Notes under the pieces: model-generated
Database searches by the model: none
The model's input: the letters and a program-made list of their open reading frames with translations, nothing else
Told to the model about the DNA's origin: nothing
Program-made: the position numbers and the translations under genes
Source of the DNA: Streptomyces sp. T12
Lineage (GTDB): Bacteria; Actinomycetota; Actinomycetes; Streptomycetales; Streptomycetaceae
Assembly: GCF_028736035.1 (NCBI RefSeq)
Contig: NZ_CP117866.1
Coordinates: forward strand, 6,324,001-6,388,000
Length of the DNA: 64,000 nt
Direction of reading: 5' to 3'
Shown here: one piece after another, positions 53,676 through 61,239 of the stretch
Layout: each line of letters starts with the position of its first letter
How positions within the stretch are numbered: position 1 is the stretch's first letter

Positions 53676-53757
53676 GGCGGTGTGCCCGAGCGGCCAAAGG
53701 GAGCAGACTGTAAATCTGCCGGCTCAGCCTTCCCAGGTTCGAATCCTGGCGCCGCCA
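53676..53757 (+). tRNA. tRNA-Tyr (GTA)
   Basis: A class II tRNA of 82 nt: acceptor GGCGGTG pairs with CGCCGCC (one T-G wobble), D arm GCCCGAGCGGCCAAAGGGAGC-type region, anticodon stem GCAGA/TCTGC with loop CTGTAAA (GTA at 53710-53712), a long variable arm, T arm with GGTTCGAATCC, and discriminator A. CCA is not encoded. GTA with a long variable arm is diagnostic of bacterial tRNA-Tyr. Confidence 0.97.
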
Positions 53758-53764
53758 CACTGGG

Positions 53765-53804
53765 AAACCCCTCCGATCTGCGGAAACGTAGATCGGAGGG
53801 GTTT
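53765..53804 (+). terminator. Terminator after tRNA-Tyr
   Basis: AAACCCCTCCGATCT (53765-53779) and AGATCGGAGGGGTTT (53790-53804) form a perfect 15-bp stem with a 10-base loop and trailing T residues, 8 bases after the tRNA. Confidence 0.95.
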
Positions 53805-53841
53805 TCGCGTTCCAGGGTCACGCCCAGGGCACACTGACTGC

Positions 53842-54054
53842 ATGGCCATGCGTCGCAGAAGTTGCCCCGAGTGCCGTCGGGAGATCGCCGTCGTTGCAGG
53901 TCGGTTCGCGCGGCACGATCCGCCCGGCGCACGGGAGAACGGGGAACTCGTGTCGTGTCCCGGATCGCGTCGGCCGGCGCAACTGGGGGCCGCCCAGCCC
54001 GCATTGGACGGGTACGTCGTACCTGAGTTCCCCGGGCAGCTGCCGCTGTTCTGA
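53842..54054 (+). CDS. Small Cys-containing hypothetical protein
   Basis: A 70-residue protein beginning MAMRRRSCPECRREIAVVAG, with CPEC (8-11) and a later Cys in ELVSCPGSRR, plus a His, arranged like a small zinc ribbon. The C-terminus YVVPEFPGQLPLF is hydrophobic. There is no ribosome site, so it may be leaderless. I recall similar small proteins in Streptomyces but cannot assign a function. It stands alone after the tRNA-Tyr terminator. Confidence 0.65.
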   Translation: MAMRRRSCPECRREIAVVAGRFARHDPPGARENGELVSCPGSRRPAQLGAAQPALDGYVVPEFPGQLPLF

Positions 54055-54195
54055 AAGCCCCGAGTCGCACTGCGAGCCCCACCGAGTCCCACCGGGCTCC
54101 AGGGAGCCCGACCGAGCCCAGGGAGCCCGAGAGCTCGACCGGGCTCCGCCGATCCCCACCAAGCCCCACCAAACCCCCGCCCCGAGGCCCGCCCC

Positions 54196-54576
54196 CTAGG
54201 CACCGGCCCGCACATCCATCCGCGTCACCAGCCCGTCCGCGTCGAACCGGTACACGTGCTCGACCGTCTCCTGCGCCCACCGATCGCCCGACGCGTCGCG
54301 CATCCCGGGCCGTACGGTCGCCACCACGGCCGCGCCGTCCTCGTCCGGGCGCAGCCCCTCCAGCCGTACGAGGGGATGCCCGGCGGTGAACTGCCGGGCC
54401 CAGTACGCGCGTACCGCCTCGCGGCCGTGCAGCCGGACGCCGTCCAGGACGTTCGGCCAGTCCACGTCGGGCGCGAGGCACCGTTGCATGAAGGCCTCTC
54501 GCTCGTCCGTCGAGAAGACCTCGTACATGCGCCGCAACAGCGCCTCCTGCGCGGTCGAAATCCCCTCCGGGCCCAA
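54196..54576 (-). CDS. SnoaL/NTF2-like fold protein
   Basis: A 126-residue alpha+beta cone protein with LLRRMYEVFSTDEREAFMQR, DVDWPNVLDGVRLHGREAVR and TVEHVYRFDADGLVTRMDVR, typical of SnoaL-like proteins (ketosteroid isomerase fold). Function unassigned; such proteins are isomerases, hydrolases or binding proteins. The only start is TTG 54576, 2 bases from the stop of the upstream NAD(P)-binding gene, so it is probably translated by coupling. Confidence 0.8.
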   Translation of the reverse strand: MGPEGISTAQEALLRRMYEVFSTDEREAFMQRCLAPDVDWPNVLDGVRLHGREAVRAYWARQFTAGHPLVRLEGLRPDEDGAAVVATVRPGMRDASGDRWAQETVEHVYRFDADGLVTRMDVRAGA

Positions 54577-54578
54577 CT

Positions 54579-55235
54579 TCAGTTTCCCGCCACCGACTTC
54601 ACCGCCACCGACACCGGAGCGGACCCGCTGATCAGTTCCAGGGTCAGGCCGGCCGTCGCGGGGGTGTCGAGCAACTCCGCGAGCGCGGCGGCCACGTCGT
54701 CACGCGGGATCGGGCCGCGGCCGGTGTGGGCCTCCAGACGTACCAGGCCGGTTCCGGCGTCGTTCGTCAGCATTCCGGGGCGCAGGATCGTCCACTCGAG
54801 GGCGTCCAGGCCGCGGACGTACTCGTCGGCCTCGCCCTTGGCGCGCAGGTAGACGTCGAAGACCTCGTCGCCCTCGTGCTTCGGGTCGGCGCCCATCGAC
54901 GACACGACCACGAAGCGCCGTACGCCCGCCCGGACCGCCGCGTCCGCGAACAGGACCGCCGCGCCCTTGTCCACCGTGTCCTTGCGGGCCGCGCCGCTGC
55001 CCGAGCCCGCGCCGGCCGCGAAGACCGCCGCGTCCGCGCCTTGCAGATGCTCCGCGACCTCCTCGACCGAGGCCGACTCCAGGTCCAGCAGGAGGGGTTC
55101 GGCGCCGGCCTCCCGCAGGTCGTCGCCCTGTTCGGCCTTGCGGATGATCCCCGCGACCTCGTCCCCACGCGCGGCGAGCAGCTGCTCCAGCCGCAGCGCG
55201 ATCTGACCATGACCACCAGCGATGACAATGCGCAT
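54579..55235 (-). CDS. NAD(P)H-binding SDR-like (NmrA/YwnB type) protein
   Basis: A 218-residue Rossmann protein: MRIVIAGGHGQIALRLEQLL with the GxxGxxA glycine motif at 8-13, IIRKAEQGDDLREAG, VVVSSMGADP and YLRAKGEADEYVRG. It belongs to the atypical short-chain dehydrogenases of unknown substrate. ATG 55235 sets the usual N-terminus; the ribosome site is weak (GGAAAC). Probably a two-gene unit with the SnoaL-like gene. A related protein is encoded at 62383-63015. Confidence 0.9.
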   Translation of the reverse strand: MRIVIAGGHGQIALRLEQLLAARGDEVAGIIRKAEQGDDLREAGAEPLLLDLESASVEEVAEHLQGADAAVFAAGAGSGSGAARKDTVDKGAAVLFADAAVRAGVRRFVVVSSMGADPKHEGDEVFDVYLRAKGEADEYVRGLDALEWTILRPGMLTNDAGTGLVRLEAHTGRGPIPRDDVAAALAELLDTPATAGLTLELISGSAPVSVAVKSVAGN

Positions 55236-55411
55236 GTTTCCGACCGTACGCCCGGACGGCCGCATCCGCCGCACGACTTCAGCCACGCCTCACGTCCCCA
55301 CAGGAGCAGGCCTTACGCACAGACGCGGGGCGCACGAGCAGCCGGCGCACCTCTACGCGCGCCAACCCGCCCCCTGCCCCTCCACCGCTCAAGCACACGC
55401 GCCCACGTGCC

Positions 55412-56677
55412 TCAAGACACCTCCCCCCGCCCCTGTCGCGGCAACCCCAACTCCGCCGCCACGGCCGAGTTGCAGTACTCCCGCACCGCGCTCGTCCGCG
55501 CCACCACGCGCCCCCGGTGCACCACGATGCGGCTGTACGCCAGCGACAGCGCCCCCGCCAGCCGGTCCCCGCGCACCGCCAGCAACTCGGCCGGGAATCC
55601 CGCCTCCACGCGCACCTCGGGCAGGCCCAGCACCGCACGCGCGGACGCGCTCACGGCGTCGTACGCGTCCTCGGGACGCAGTCCATGGCGCGAGGACAGC
55701 AGGTAGGCGGCCTCCAGCGGGTCGCCGCGGCCCACCGGGTTCGACACGTCCCGCAGGGCGCCGCTTCCGGCGGCGAGCCGTACGCCGGCCGCGCGCAGCA
55801 GTCGTACAGGGGCCGTGGCCCGCCGCTCCACGCCCCCGCAGCCGCCCTGCGGCAGGCACACCACCGTCACCCCGGCCGCCGCGAGCTGGTCCGCGGTGCG
55901 GGAGGCGGCCTGAGCCGGCAGGCGCCCCAGACCGCCGCACGGGCCGAGCGTCACGCCGGGGCGCAGCCCGCCGGCCATCGCGGCGAGGCGGGCCAGGCGG
56001 GCCGGATCGGTGGCGTCGGTGTGCAGGTCGACGGGGCAGCCGTGCTCGGAGGCGACCTCCAGGACTGCTTCCACGTAACCCGTCGGATCCGGGTCCAGGT
56101 CGGGGCAGCCGCCGACCACGTTCGCGCCCATCTTCAGCGCGTCCCGCAGCATCGCGAGCCCCTCGGCCCCGGCCGCCCCGGTCAGCAGCCGCGGCATCGC
56201 CACCGTCGTCAACTCGGTGAGCCCGCGCAGCGAACGCCGGGCCTGCAGTACGGCGGCCAGTGCGCCCAGCCCCTGAACGTCGCCCACGCGGACGTGTGCC
56301 CGTAGCGCGGTCGCCCCGTGCCCGAGCTGGAGCAGGGCGGCCTCGGTGGCCCGGCGCTGGACGTCCTGGGGGTCGTAGGAGACCGGTCCGCCCTCGTCGG
56401 CGGAGAGCGCGGTGTCGCCGTGGGCGTGCGCTTCGGCCGGGGCCGGCAGAAGCAGGTAGCCGTCGAGGTCCACGCGAGCGCCGCACGCGCGCGTGTCTCC
56501 CGCCGCCAGGCTCCCGGCCGTGCCGACCGCCTCGATGCGCCCACCGCCCAGCCGTACGTCCACGGTCCGGCCGTCGGTGAGCCGCGCCCCGCACAGCAGC
56601 AGAGCACCCGGGTCGGTCGGGCCGGACGAACCCGACGAGGACGACGAGTGGGGCGGCTGGGGCTGACTGTCGGGCAT
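55412..56677 (-). CDS. Amidohydrolase-superfamily protein (cytosine-deaminase-like), active site partly lost
   Basis: A 421-residue TIM-barrel amidohydrolase-fold protein with an N-terminal beta-sandwich (ALLLCGARLTDGRTVDVRLG). The metal HxH is kept (EAHAHGDTA, about 82-90), and so is the barrel His (VDLHTDATD). By comparison with E. coli CodA, the catalytic Glu after that His appears to be Ala, the next His lies in GVTLGPCGGL as Pro, and the late metal Asp in the GSGALRDVSNPVG region appears to be Gly. The enzyme may be inactive or altered. The reading frame is intact, so the gene is maintained. Start ATG 56677 is weakly supported. Confidence 0.82.
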   Translation of the reverse strand: MPDSQPQPPHSSSSSGSSGPTDPGALLLCGARLTDGRTVDVRLGGGRIEAVGTAGSLAAGDTRACGARVDLDGYLLLPAPAEAHAHGDTALSADEGGPVSYDPQDVQRRATEAALLQLGHGATALRAHVRVGDVQGLGALAAVLQARRSLRGLTELTTVAMPRLLTGAAGAEGLAMLRDALKMGANVVGGCPDLDPDPTGYVEAVLEVASEHGCPVDLHTDATDPARLARLAAMAGGLRPGVTLGPCGGLGRLPAQAASRTADQLAAAGVTVVCLPQGGCGGVERRATAPVRLLRAAGVRLAAGSGALRDVSNPVGRGDPLEAAYLLSSRHGLRPEDAYDAVSASARAVLGLPEVRVEAGFPAELLAVRGDRLAGALSLAYSRIVVHRGRVVARTSAVREYCNSAVAAELGLPRQGRGEVS

Positions 56678-56963
56678 CGCGTTCCAGGGGCTCGGGGCTG
56701 CGCATCGGGGGCTGCGGGAACGGTGCTGGGGAACTGCGCCGCGCACGCAAGATCACGCAGAGTGAGTCGAGCCTAGGGTGGCGATCCGGCCCTGGCGTGC
56801 AGGAGCGCAATAGTCGTACTGGTGTGGTCCGCCGAACGGAGCCGCCTCCGCGGTACCGCAGTGGCCTGCGAGGTGCCTGTGTGCTCCGCCGATCGGCCGC
56901 AGAGGGGGGCCGGGAAACGGATTTGGGTGAACGGCGGCCGAGCGTGTAATGTCTTCATCGCTC

Positions 56964-57036
56964 GCCCCAATAGCTCAGTCGGTAGAGCGTCTCCATGGTA
57001 AGGAGAAGGTCTACGGTTCGATTCCGTATTGGGGCT
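56964..57036 (+). tRNA. tRNA-Thr (GGT)
   Basis: A 73-nt cloverleaf: acceptor GCCCCAA/TTGGGGC, D stem GCTC/GAGC, anticodon stem TCTCC/GGAGA with loop ATGGTAA (GGT at 56997-56999), T arm ACGG-TTCGATT-CCGT, discriminator T. It is followed 46 bases later by tRNA-Met and then rpmG, forming a compact translation-related unit. Confidence 0.97.
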
Positions 57037-57082
57037 CTGGTGTGAGAGGTTCCCGCTGCAAGGCGGGTTCCGATCGCATCAC

Positions 57083-57155
57083 AGCGGTGTAGCTCAGTCG
57101 GTAGAGCAAGCGGCTCATAATCGCTGTGTCACCGGTTCAAGTCCGGTCACCGCTA
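57083..57155 (+). tRNA. tRNA-Met (CAT), elongator type
   Basis: Acceptor AGCGGTG/CACCGCT is fully paired at 1-72, which argues against the initiator. D stem GCTC/GAGC; anticodon stem AGCGG/TCGCT with loop CTCATAA (CAT at 57116-57118); T arm CCGGTTCAAGTCCGG; discriminator A. An Ile lysidine-type CAT tRNA is not excluded, but the position before rpmG in actinobacteria fits tRNA-Met. Confidence 0.93.
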
Positions 57156-57245
57156 CTGACAGTAGCCGATTGTGGGGTCGGTCCTTCGATCGGCTACTCT
57201 TTTATGCGTTGAATCAGTCCTATCCGTTCGTCAAGGAGCACTCAC

Positions 57246-57410
57246 GTGGCTGCCACCGACGTCCGCCCGAAGATCACGCTGGCCTGCGTGGAGTGCAAGG
57301 AGCGGAACTACATCACCAAGAAGAACCGGCGTAACAACCCGGACCGGCTTGAGATGAAGAAGCACTGCCCGCGTTGCAACGCGCACACCGCGCACCGCGA
57401 AACGCGATAA
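57246..57410 (+). CDS. rpmG: 50S ribosomal protein L33
   Basis: A 54-residue L33: [20 protein letters not shown] then [20 protein letters not shown]. Both CxxC pairs (CVEC, CPRC) are present, so this is the zinc-binding (C+) form. GTG 57246 is preceded by AAGGAG. The order tRNA-Thr, tRNA-Met, rpmG, then the HadA/HadB-like genes also occurs in mycobacteria as I recall it, supporting an ancestral actinobacterial block. Confidence 0.98.
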   Translation: MAATDVRPKITLACVECKERNYITKKNRRNNPDRLEMKKHCPRCNAHTAHRETR

Positions 57411-57424
57411 AACAGGCTCGTACA

Positions 57425-57454
57425 CGAGGCCGTCCCCGTTGGGGGGCGGCCTCG
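57425..57454 (+). terminator. Terminator after rpmG
   Basis: CGAGGCCG (57425-57432) and CGGCCTCG (57447-57454), with C-rich and G-rich bases in the loop that extend the pairing, lie 14 bases after the stop codon. Confidence 0.8.
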
Positions 57455-57556
57455 CGTCGTTTCCACCCCGGTTACCGGCCGGTTCCGGCCGACCCTCGGC
57501 GGATCGGCCGGGCGAACCAGCAGGTCAACCGCAGAGACAGCAGGAGGTGCCGAGCC

Positions 57557-58021
57557 ATGGCGCTCGACCAGTCCTTCGTGGGGCGGAGCTACCCGCCCAC
57601 CGAGCCCTATGAGGTGGGACGGGAGAAGATCCGTGAGTTCGCGGAGGCGGTGGGGGACACCAACCCTGCGTACCTGGATCCGGAGGCCGCCAAGGCGCTC
57701 GGCCACTCCGATGTGATCGCCCCGCCGACCTTCGTCTTCGCGATCAGCTTCAAGGCCGCGGGACAGGTCATCGCCGATCCCCAGCTGGGCCTGGACTACA
57801 GCCGGGTGGTGCACGGCGACCAGAAGTTCGCGTACACCCGGCCGGTGCGCGCCGGCGACCGGCTGACCGTCACCTCGACCATCGAGGCGATCAAGTCCAT
57901 GGCGGGCAACGAGATCGTGGACATCCGCGGCGAGGTTCACGACGAGGCGGGGGAGCACGTCGTGACCGCCTGGACGAAGCTCGTCGCCCGTGGGGCGGAC
58001 TCCGAAGAAGGGGAGGCCTGA
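57557..58021 (+). CDS. MaoC-like dehydratase subunit (HadA-like, FAS1-type domain)
   Basis: A 154-residue hot-dog-fold protein. VGRSYPPTEPYEVGREKIRE and VIAPPTFVFAISFKAAGQVI, then HGDQKFAYTRPVRAGDRLTV, match the structural (non-catalytic) HadA subunit of the (3R)-hydroxyacyl dehydratase of mycobacteria. AGGAGG 7 bases before ATG 57557 is an excellent ribosome site. It pairs with the catalytic-type protein 3 bases downstream. In Streptomyces it likely dehydrates a hydroxyacyl thioester, exact substrate unknown. Confidence 0.92.
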   Translation: MALDQSFVGRSYPPTEPYEVGREKIREFAEAVGDTNPAYLDPEAAKALGHSDVIAPPTFVFAISFKAAGQVIADPQLGLDYSRVVHGDQKFAYTRPVRAGDRLTVTSTIEAIKSMAGNEIVDIRGEVHDEAGEHVVTAWTKLVARGADSEEGEA

Positions 58022-58024
58022 CCG

Positions 58025-58453
58025 ATGACGGCGAAGATTGCGTACGGCGACGTCGAGGTCGGTCTCGAACTGCCCGCCCAGACCTTCCCCGTGACGCGCG
58101 CCACGCTCGTCCAGTACGCGGGCGCCTCCGGCGACTTCAACCCGATCCACTGGAACGAGAAGTTCGCGAAGGAGGTCGGGCTGCCCGATGTCATCGCGCA
58201 CGGCATGTTCACCATGGCCGAGGCGATCCGTGTGGTCACCGACTGGGCCGGGGACCCGGCCGCGGTCGTCGAGTACGGGGTCCGCTTCACCAAGCCCGTC
58301 ATCGTGCCGAACGACGACCAGGGCGCCGCGATCGAGGTCAGCGGCAAGGTCGCGGCCAAGCTCGACGACAACAAGGTCCGCGTGGACCTGACCGTGAAGA
58401 GCGCCGGGCAGAAGGTGCTCGGGATGTCGCGGGCGGTCGTACAGCTGGCGTGA
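58025..58453 (+). CDS. MaoC-like dehydratase, catalytic subunit (HadB-like)
   Basis: A 142-residue hot-dog protein with the MaoC hydratase signature YAGASGDFNPIHWNEKFAKE (about 31-50), giving the catalytic Asp and His, and VIAHGMFTMAEAIRVV. It forms a heterodimer with the preceding HadA-like subunit in the mycobacterial model. Three bases separate the genes, so they are one operon. GAGGCCTGACCG precedes ATG 58025. Confidence 0.94.
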   Translation: MTAKIAYGDVEVGLELPAQTFPVTRATLVQYAGASGDFNPIHWNEKFAKEVGLPDVIAHGMFTMAEAIRVVTDWAGDPAAVVEYGVRFTKPVIVPNDDQGAAIEVSGKVAAKLDDNKVRVDLTVKSAGQKVLGMSRAVVQLA

Positions 58454-58484
58454 ATGTCGAGGTGAACGGCACGCGCGTGCCGTG

Positions 58485-58523
58485 AAGTAAGGGGCGTTCT
58501 CCATGGTGGGGCGCCCCTTACTT
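58485..58523 (+). terminator. Terminator after the HadAB-like pair
   Basis: AAGTAAGGGGCG (58485-58496) and CGCCCCTTACTT (58512-58523): perfect 12-bp stem with a 15-base loop. An additional palindrome, GGCACGCGCGTGCC, lies just before it. Confidence 0.88.
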
Positions 58524-58542
58524 GTGGCAGCAGTCCCAGTCC

Positions 58543-58572
58543 TTGACTTAGTTAGTGATTGAGTACTAACTT
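58543..58572 (+). promoter_or_regulatory. Promoter and TetR operator before the TetR gene
   Basis: TTGACT (58543-58548) and TAACTT (58567-58572) are 18 bases apart. The -10 ends 7 bases before ATG 58580, so the mRNA is probably leaderless. GTTAGT (58551-58556) and ACTAAC (58565-58570) form an inverted repeat between and over the core elements, consistent with autorepression. Confidence 0.65.
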
Positions 58573-58579
58573 ACGACTC

Positions 58580-59143
58580 ATGGTCAGGATGAGCGCAGAA
58601 GAGAGGCGCGAGAGCGTCATCCGCGCGGCGACGACCGAGTTCGCCCGCGGCGGGTACTACGGCACGTCGACCGAGGCGATCGCCAAGCGGGTCGGTGTCT
58701 CGCAGCCGTATCTCTTCCGGCTCTTCCCGGGCAAGAAGGCGATCTTCCTGGCGGCGGCCGAGCGCTGCGTGGAGGACACTATCCGGATGTTCGCGGAGGC
58801 CTCCGAGGGGCTGGAGGGCGAAGAGGCCCTGCGTGCCATGGGTGACGCGTACCGGAAGGTCGTCTCGGAGCAGCCCGAGCGGCTGATGATGCAGATGCAG
58901 ATGTACCTCGCCGTGGCGGCCGCCGAGCAGGAGGGTGACCACGAGTTCGGCGAGGTCGTGCGCGCCGGCTGGATGCGGCTGTGGGACACGGTCCATATCC
59001 CGCTGGGCGCGGACGTCGGCGAGACGACGACCTTCATGGCGTACGGCATGCTCATCAACTGCCTGGTGGCCATGGGTTTTCCTCCCGAGCACCGTGTCTG
59101 GGCGGGGATGGACCCGCCGGAACGGGCTGATGGGCCGTCGTAG
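58580..59143 (+). CDS. TetR family regulator of the adjacent MFS transporter
   Basis: A 187-residue TetR protein. The N-terminal HTH reads SAEERRESVIRAATTEFARG, GTSTEAIAKRVGVSQPYLFR, LFPGKKAIFLAA; the C-terminal ligand domain is alpha-helical with a Met-rich stretch (RLMMQMQMYLAV). ATG 58580 is favoured by the promoter position; ATG 58589 is the alternative. The shared GTTAGTGAT element before this gene and before the MFS gene indicates that it represses both. Confidence 0.93.
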   Translation: MVRMSAEERRESVIRAATTEFARGGYYGTSTEAIAKRVGVSQPYLFRLFPGKKAIFLAAAERCVEDTIRMFAEASEGLEGEEALRAMGDAYRKVVSEQPERLMMQMQMYLAVAAAEQEGDHEFGEVVRAGWMRLWDTVHIPLGADVGETTTFMAYGMLINCLVAMGFPPEHRVWAGMDPPERADGPS

Positions 59144-59188
59144 GGGGAGGGGTGGCGAGGCTCACCCCGCCCCTTCATGGGCTCGAAA

Positions 59189-59207
59189 GTTAGTGATCGA
59201 TAACTAC
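59189..59207 (+). promoter_or_regulatory. TetR operator upstream of the MFS gene
   Basis: GTTAGTGATCGATAACTAC is a partial palindrome sharing GTTAGTGAT with the site before the TetR gene (GTTAGTGATTGAGTACTAAC, 58551-58570). It lies 55 bases before the MFS start. Confidence 0.6.
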
Positions 59208-59261
59208 CTCAAGCACTCTCCACACCCATACCAACCGGAACGCATCATCTCTGGGGGAGCG

Positions 59262-60728
59262 ATGTCACAGCAGACCGAACAGAACGCGCGGACAGGACGC
59301 CGGGGCGGCGCCGCCTGGGCCCTCGTCATCACGAGCGTCGCCGGGTTCATGGCAGCCCTCGACAACCTCGTCGTCACCACCGCACTGCCCTCCATCCGCG
59401 AGGACCTGGGCGGAGGGCTGCACGACCTGGAGTGGACGGTGAGCGCCTACACGCTCACCTTCGCCGTACTGCTGATGTCCGGTGCGGCGCTCGGCGACCG
59501 CTTCGGCCGGCGACGGCTCTTCCTCGTCGGCATCACGATCTTCACCGGCGCATCCGCCGCCGCGGCCCTCGCGCCGGGCATCGACTCCCTCATCGCCGCC
59601 CGCGCGGTGCAGGGCGCCGGCGCGGCGATCATGATGCCGCTCACGCTGACCCTGCTGACGGCGGCCGTGCCCGCGGCCAAGCGCGGGATGGCGTACGGCA
59701 TCTGGGGTGCCGTCAACGGGCTCGCGATCGCGTCCGGGCCGCTCATCGGAGGCAGCCTCACCGAGCACATCTCCTGGCAGTGGATCTTCTGGCTGAACGT
59801 TCCGCTGGGCTTCGCCCTGCTGCCGCTCGCCCGCCTGCGCCTCGCCGAGTCGTACGGCACCGGCGCCCCGCTCGACATCCCCGGCACGCTGCTCGCCAGC
59901 GGCGGCCTGTTCGGGATCGTGTACGGCCTGGTCCGCGGCCCCGCCGACGGCTGGACCGGCTCCCTGGTCCTGACCGGCCTGTTCGCCGGAGGCGCGCTGC
60001 TCGTCGGGTTCGTCCTCTACAGCACCCGCGCCAAGAACCCGATGCTGCCGATGCGGCTGTTCCGCTCCCGGGCCTTCTCCGGGATCAACGCCGCGAGCAT
60101 GCTGATGTTCCTCGGCATGTTCGGGTCGATCTTCCTGCTCAGCCAGTACATGCAGGGCGTGCTCGGCTACTCGCCCACCGAGGCGGGGCTGCGGATGCTG
60201 CCGTGGACAGGCATGCCGATGCTCGTCGCGCCGATCGCGGGCATCCTCGCCGACCGCATCGGCGGCCGCCCCGTCGTCGCCACCGGCCTGTTCCTCCAGG
60301 CCGCCGGCCTCGCCTACATGGCGTCCGTGGTCGCCGTCGACGTCTCCTACGCCGCTCAGCTGCCCGGCCTGATCACCAGCGGCGTCGGCATGGCCCTGTT
60401 CTTCGCGCCGGCCTCCCACCTGGTCATGTCCAGCGTCCGCACCTCGGAACAGGGCATCGCGTCCGGCGCCAACAACGCCCTGCGTGAGGTCGGCGGCGCG
60501 CTCGGGATCGCTGTCATGGGGTCCATCTTCTCCGCGCAGGGCGGCTACGAGACCGGCCAGACCTTCGTCGACGGCCTGCGGCCCGCCCTGGTCACCGGCG
60601 CCGCGATGGTGGCCCTCGCCGGTGTCGCGGCGCTACTGATACCGGCCCGGCGGCGCGAAGACCGGGACCGGGCCGAGAACCCGACAGAGCAGGCACCGGA
60701 GCCGGTGCTCGAGACGGCCGCCCGCTGA
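59262..60728 (+). CDS. DHA2 (EmrB/QacA) family MFS efflux transporter
   Basis: A 488-residue, 14-helix drug:proton antiporter. Motif C-type and signature segments are LDNLVVTTALPSIREDLGGG (helix 1), GAALGDRFGRRRLFLVG (motif A) and GLAIASGPLIGGSLTEHISW. GGGGGAG 4 bases before ATG 59262. Preceded by a TetR gene and its operator, it is very probably a repressible efflux pump of unknown substrate. A charged C-terminal tail (RRREDRDRAENPTEQ) follows the last helix. Confidence 0.94.
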   Translation: MSQQTEQNARTGRRGGAAWALVITSVAGFMAALDNLVVTTALPSIREDLGGGLHDLEWTVSAYTLTFAVLLMSGAALGDRFGRRRLFLVGITIFTGASAAAALAPGIDSLIAARAVQGAGAAIMMPLTLTLLTAAVPAAKRGMAYGIWGAVNGLAIASGPLIGGSLTEHISWQWIFWLNVPLGFALLPLARLRLAESYGTGAPLDIPGTLLASGGLFGIVYGLVRGPADGWTGSLVLTGLFAGGALLVGFVLYSTRAKNPMLPMRLFRSRAFSGINAASMLMFLGMFGSIFLLSQYMQGVLGYSPTEAGLRMLPWTGMPMLVAPIAGILADRIGGRPVVATGLFLQAAGLAYMASVVAVDVSYAAQLPGLITSGVGMALFFAPASHLVMSSVRTSEQGIASGANNALREVGGALGIAVMGSIFSAQGGYETGQTFVDGLRPALVTGAAMVALAGVAALLIPARRREDRDRAENPTEQAPEPVLETAAR

Positions 60729-60772
60729 CATCCCGGACCGTTGGCCTACATCCCGGACCACGAGGAGCAGTC

Positions 60773-61153
60773 ATGCCCACCCTTCCCTGGACCGTGCCGA
60801 ACCCCGCCCCGCCCCACACCGAGGTGCACGTCTTCGCCTCCCGCTTCGAGACCCGCACCCTTTGGGGAGCGCTCCGCTTCCTCGCCCGTACGCCGGGCGT
60901 GTGGCGGCAGGTGAGCCGGGCGCCCGGAGCGTATGGGGCATCTTTGAAGGCCGAGCCGTTCAAGCGGACCTTCTGGACGCTGTCCGCCTGGGAGTCGCCC
61001 GCAGCGCTCAAGGCCTTCGCCCGCTCGGGCACCCACGCCCCGACCTCACGGGGCCTGTCCACCCAGATGCGGGACGCGAAGTTCACCACCTGGCAGGCGT
61101 CGAGCGACGAACTCCCGCTCGGCTGGACAGAGGCGATCCGGCGGCTGAGCTGA
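60773..61153 (+). CDS. DUF3291-like / monooxygenase-fold small protein
   Basis: A 126-residue protein with HVFASRFETRTLWGALRFLA, GAYGASLKAEPFKRTFWTLS and SAWESPAALKAFARSGTHAP, resembling DUF3291 and dimeric alpha-beta-barrel proteins related to antibiotic monooxygenases. Catalytic function unknown. GAGGAG precedes ATG 60773; it lies 44 bases after the MFS gene and may be part of the same repressible transcript. Confidence 0.85.
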   Translation: MPTLPWTVPNPAPPHTEVHVFASRFETRTLWGALRFLARTPGVWRQVSRAPGAYGASLKAEPFKRTFWTLSAWESPAALKAFARSGTHAPTSRGLSTQMRDAKFTTWQASSDELPLGWTEAIRRLS

Positions 61154-61180
61154 ACGGCACGCGCGCGTGGTGCGTGCCTG

Positions 61181-61211
61181 AGCCCCGGCACCGCGCAGGG
61201 GTGCCGGGGCT
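61181..61211 (+). terminator. Terminator before murB
   Basis: AGCCCCGGCACC (61181-61192) and GGTGCCGGGGCT (61200-61211) form a perfect 12-bp stem with a 7-base loop after the DUF3291-like gene. Confidence 0.85.
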
Positions 61212-61239
61212 GTCAGTGCCGTCTCGTAGTCTTGAGCCC

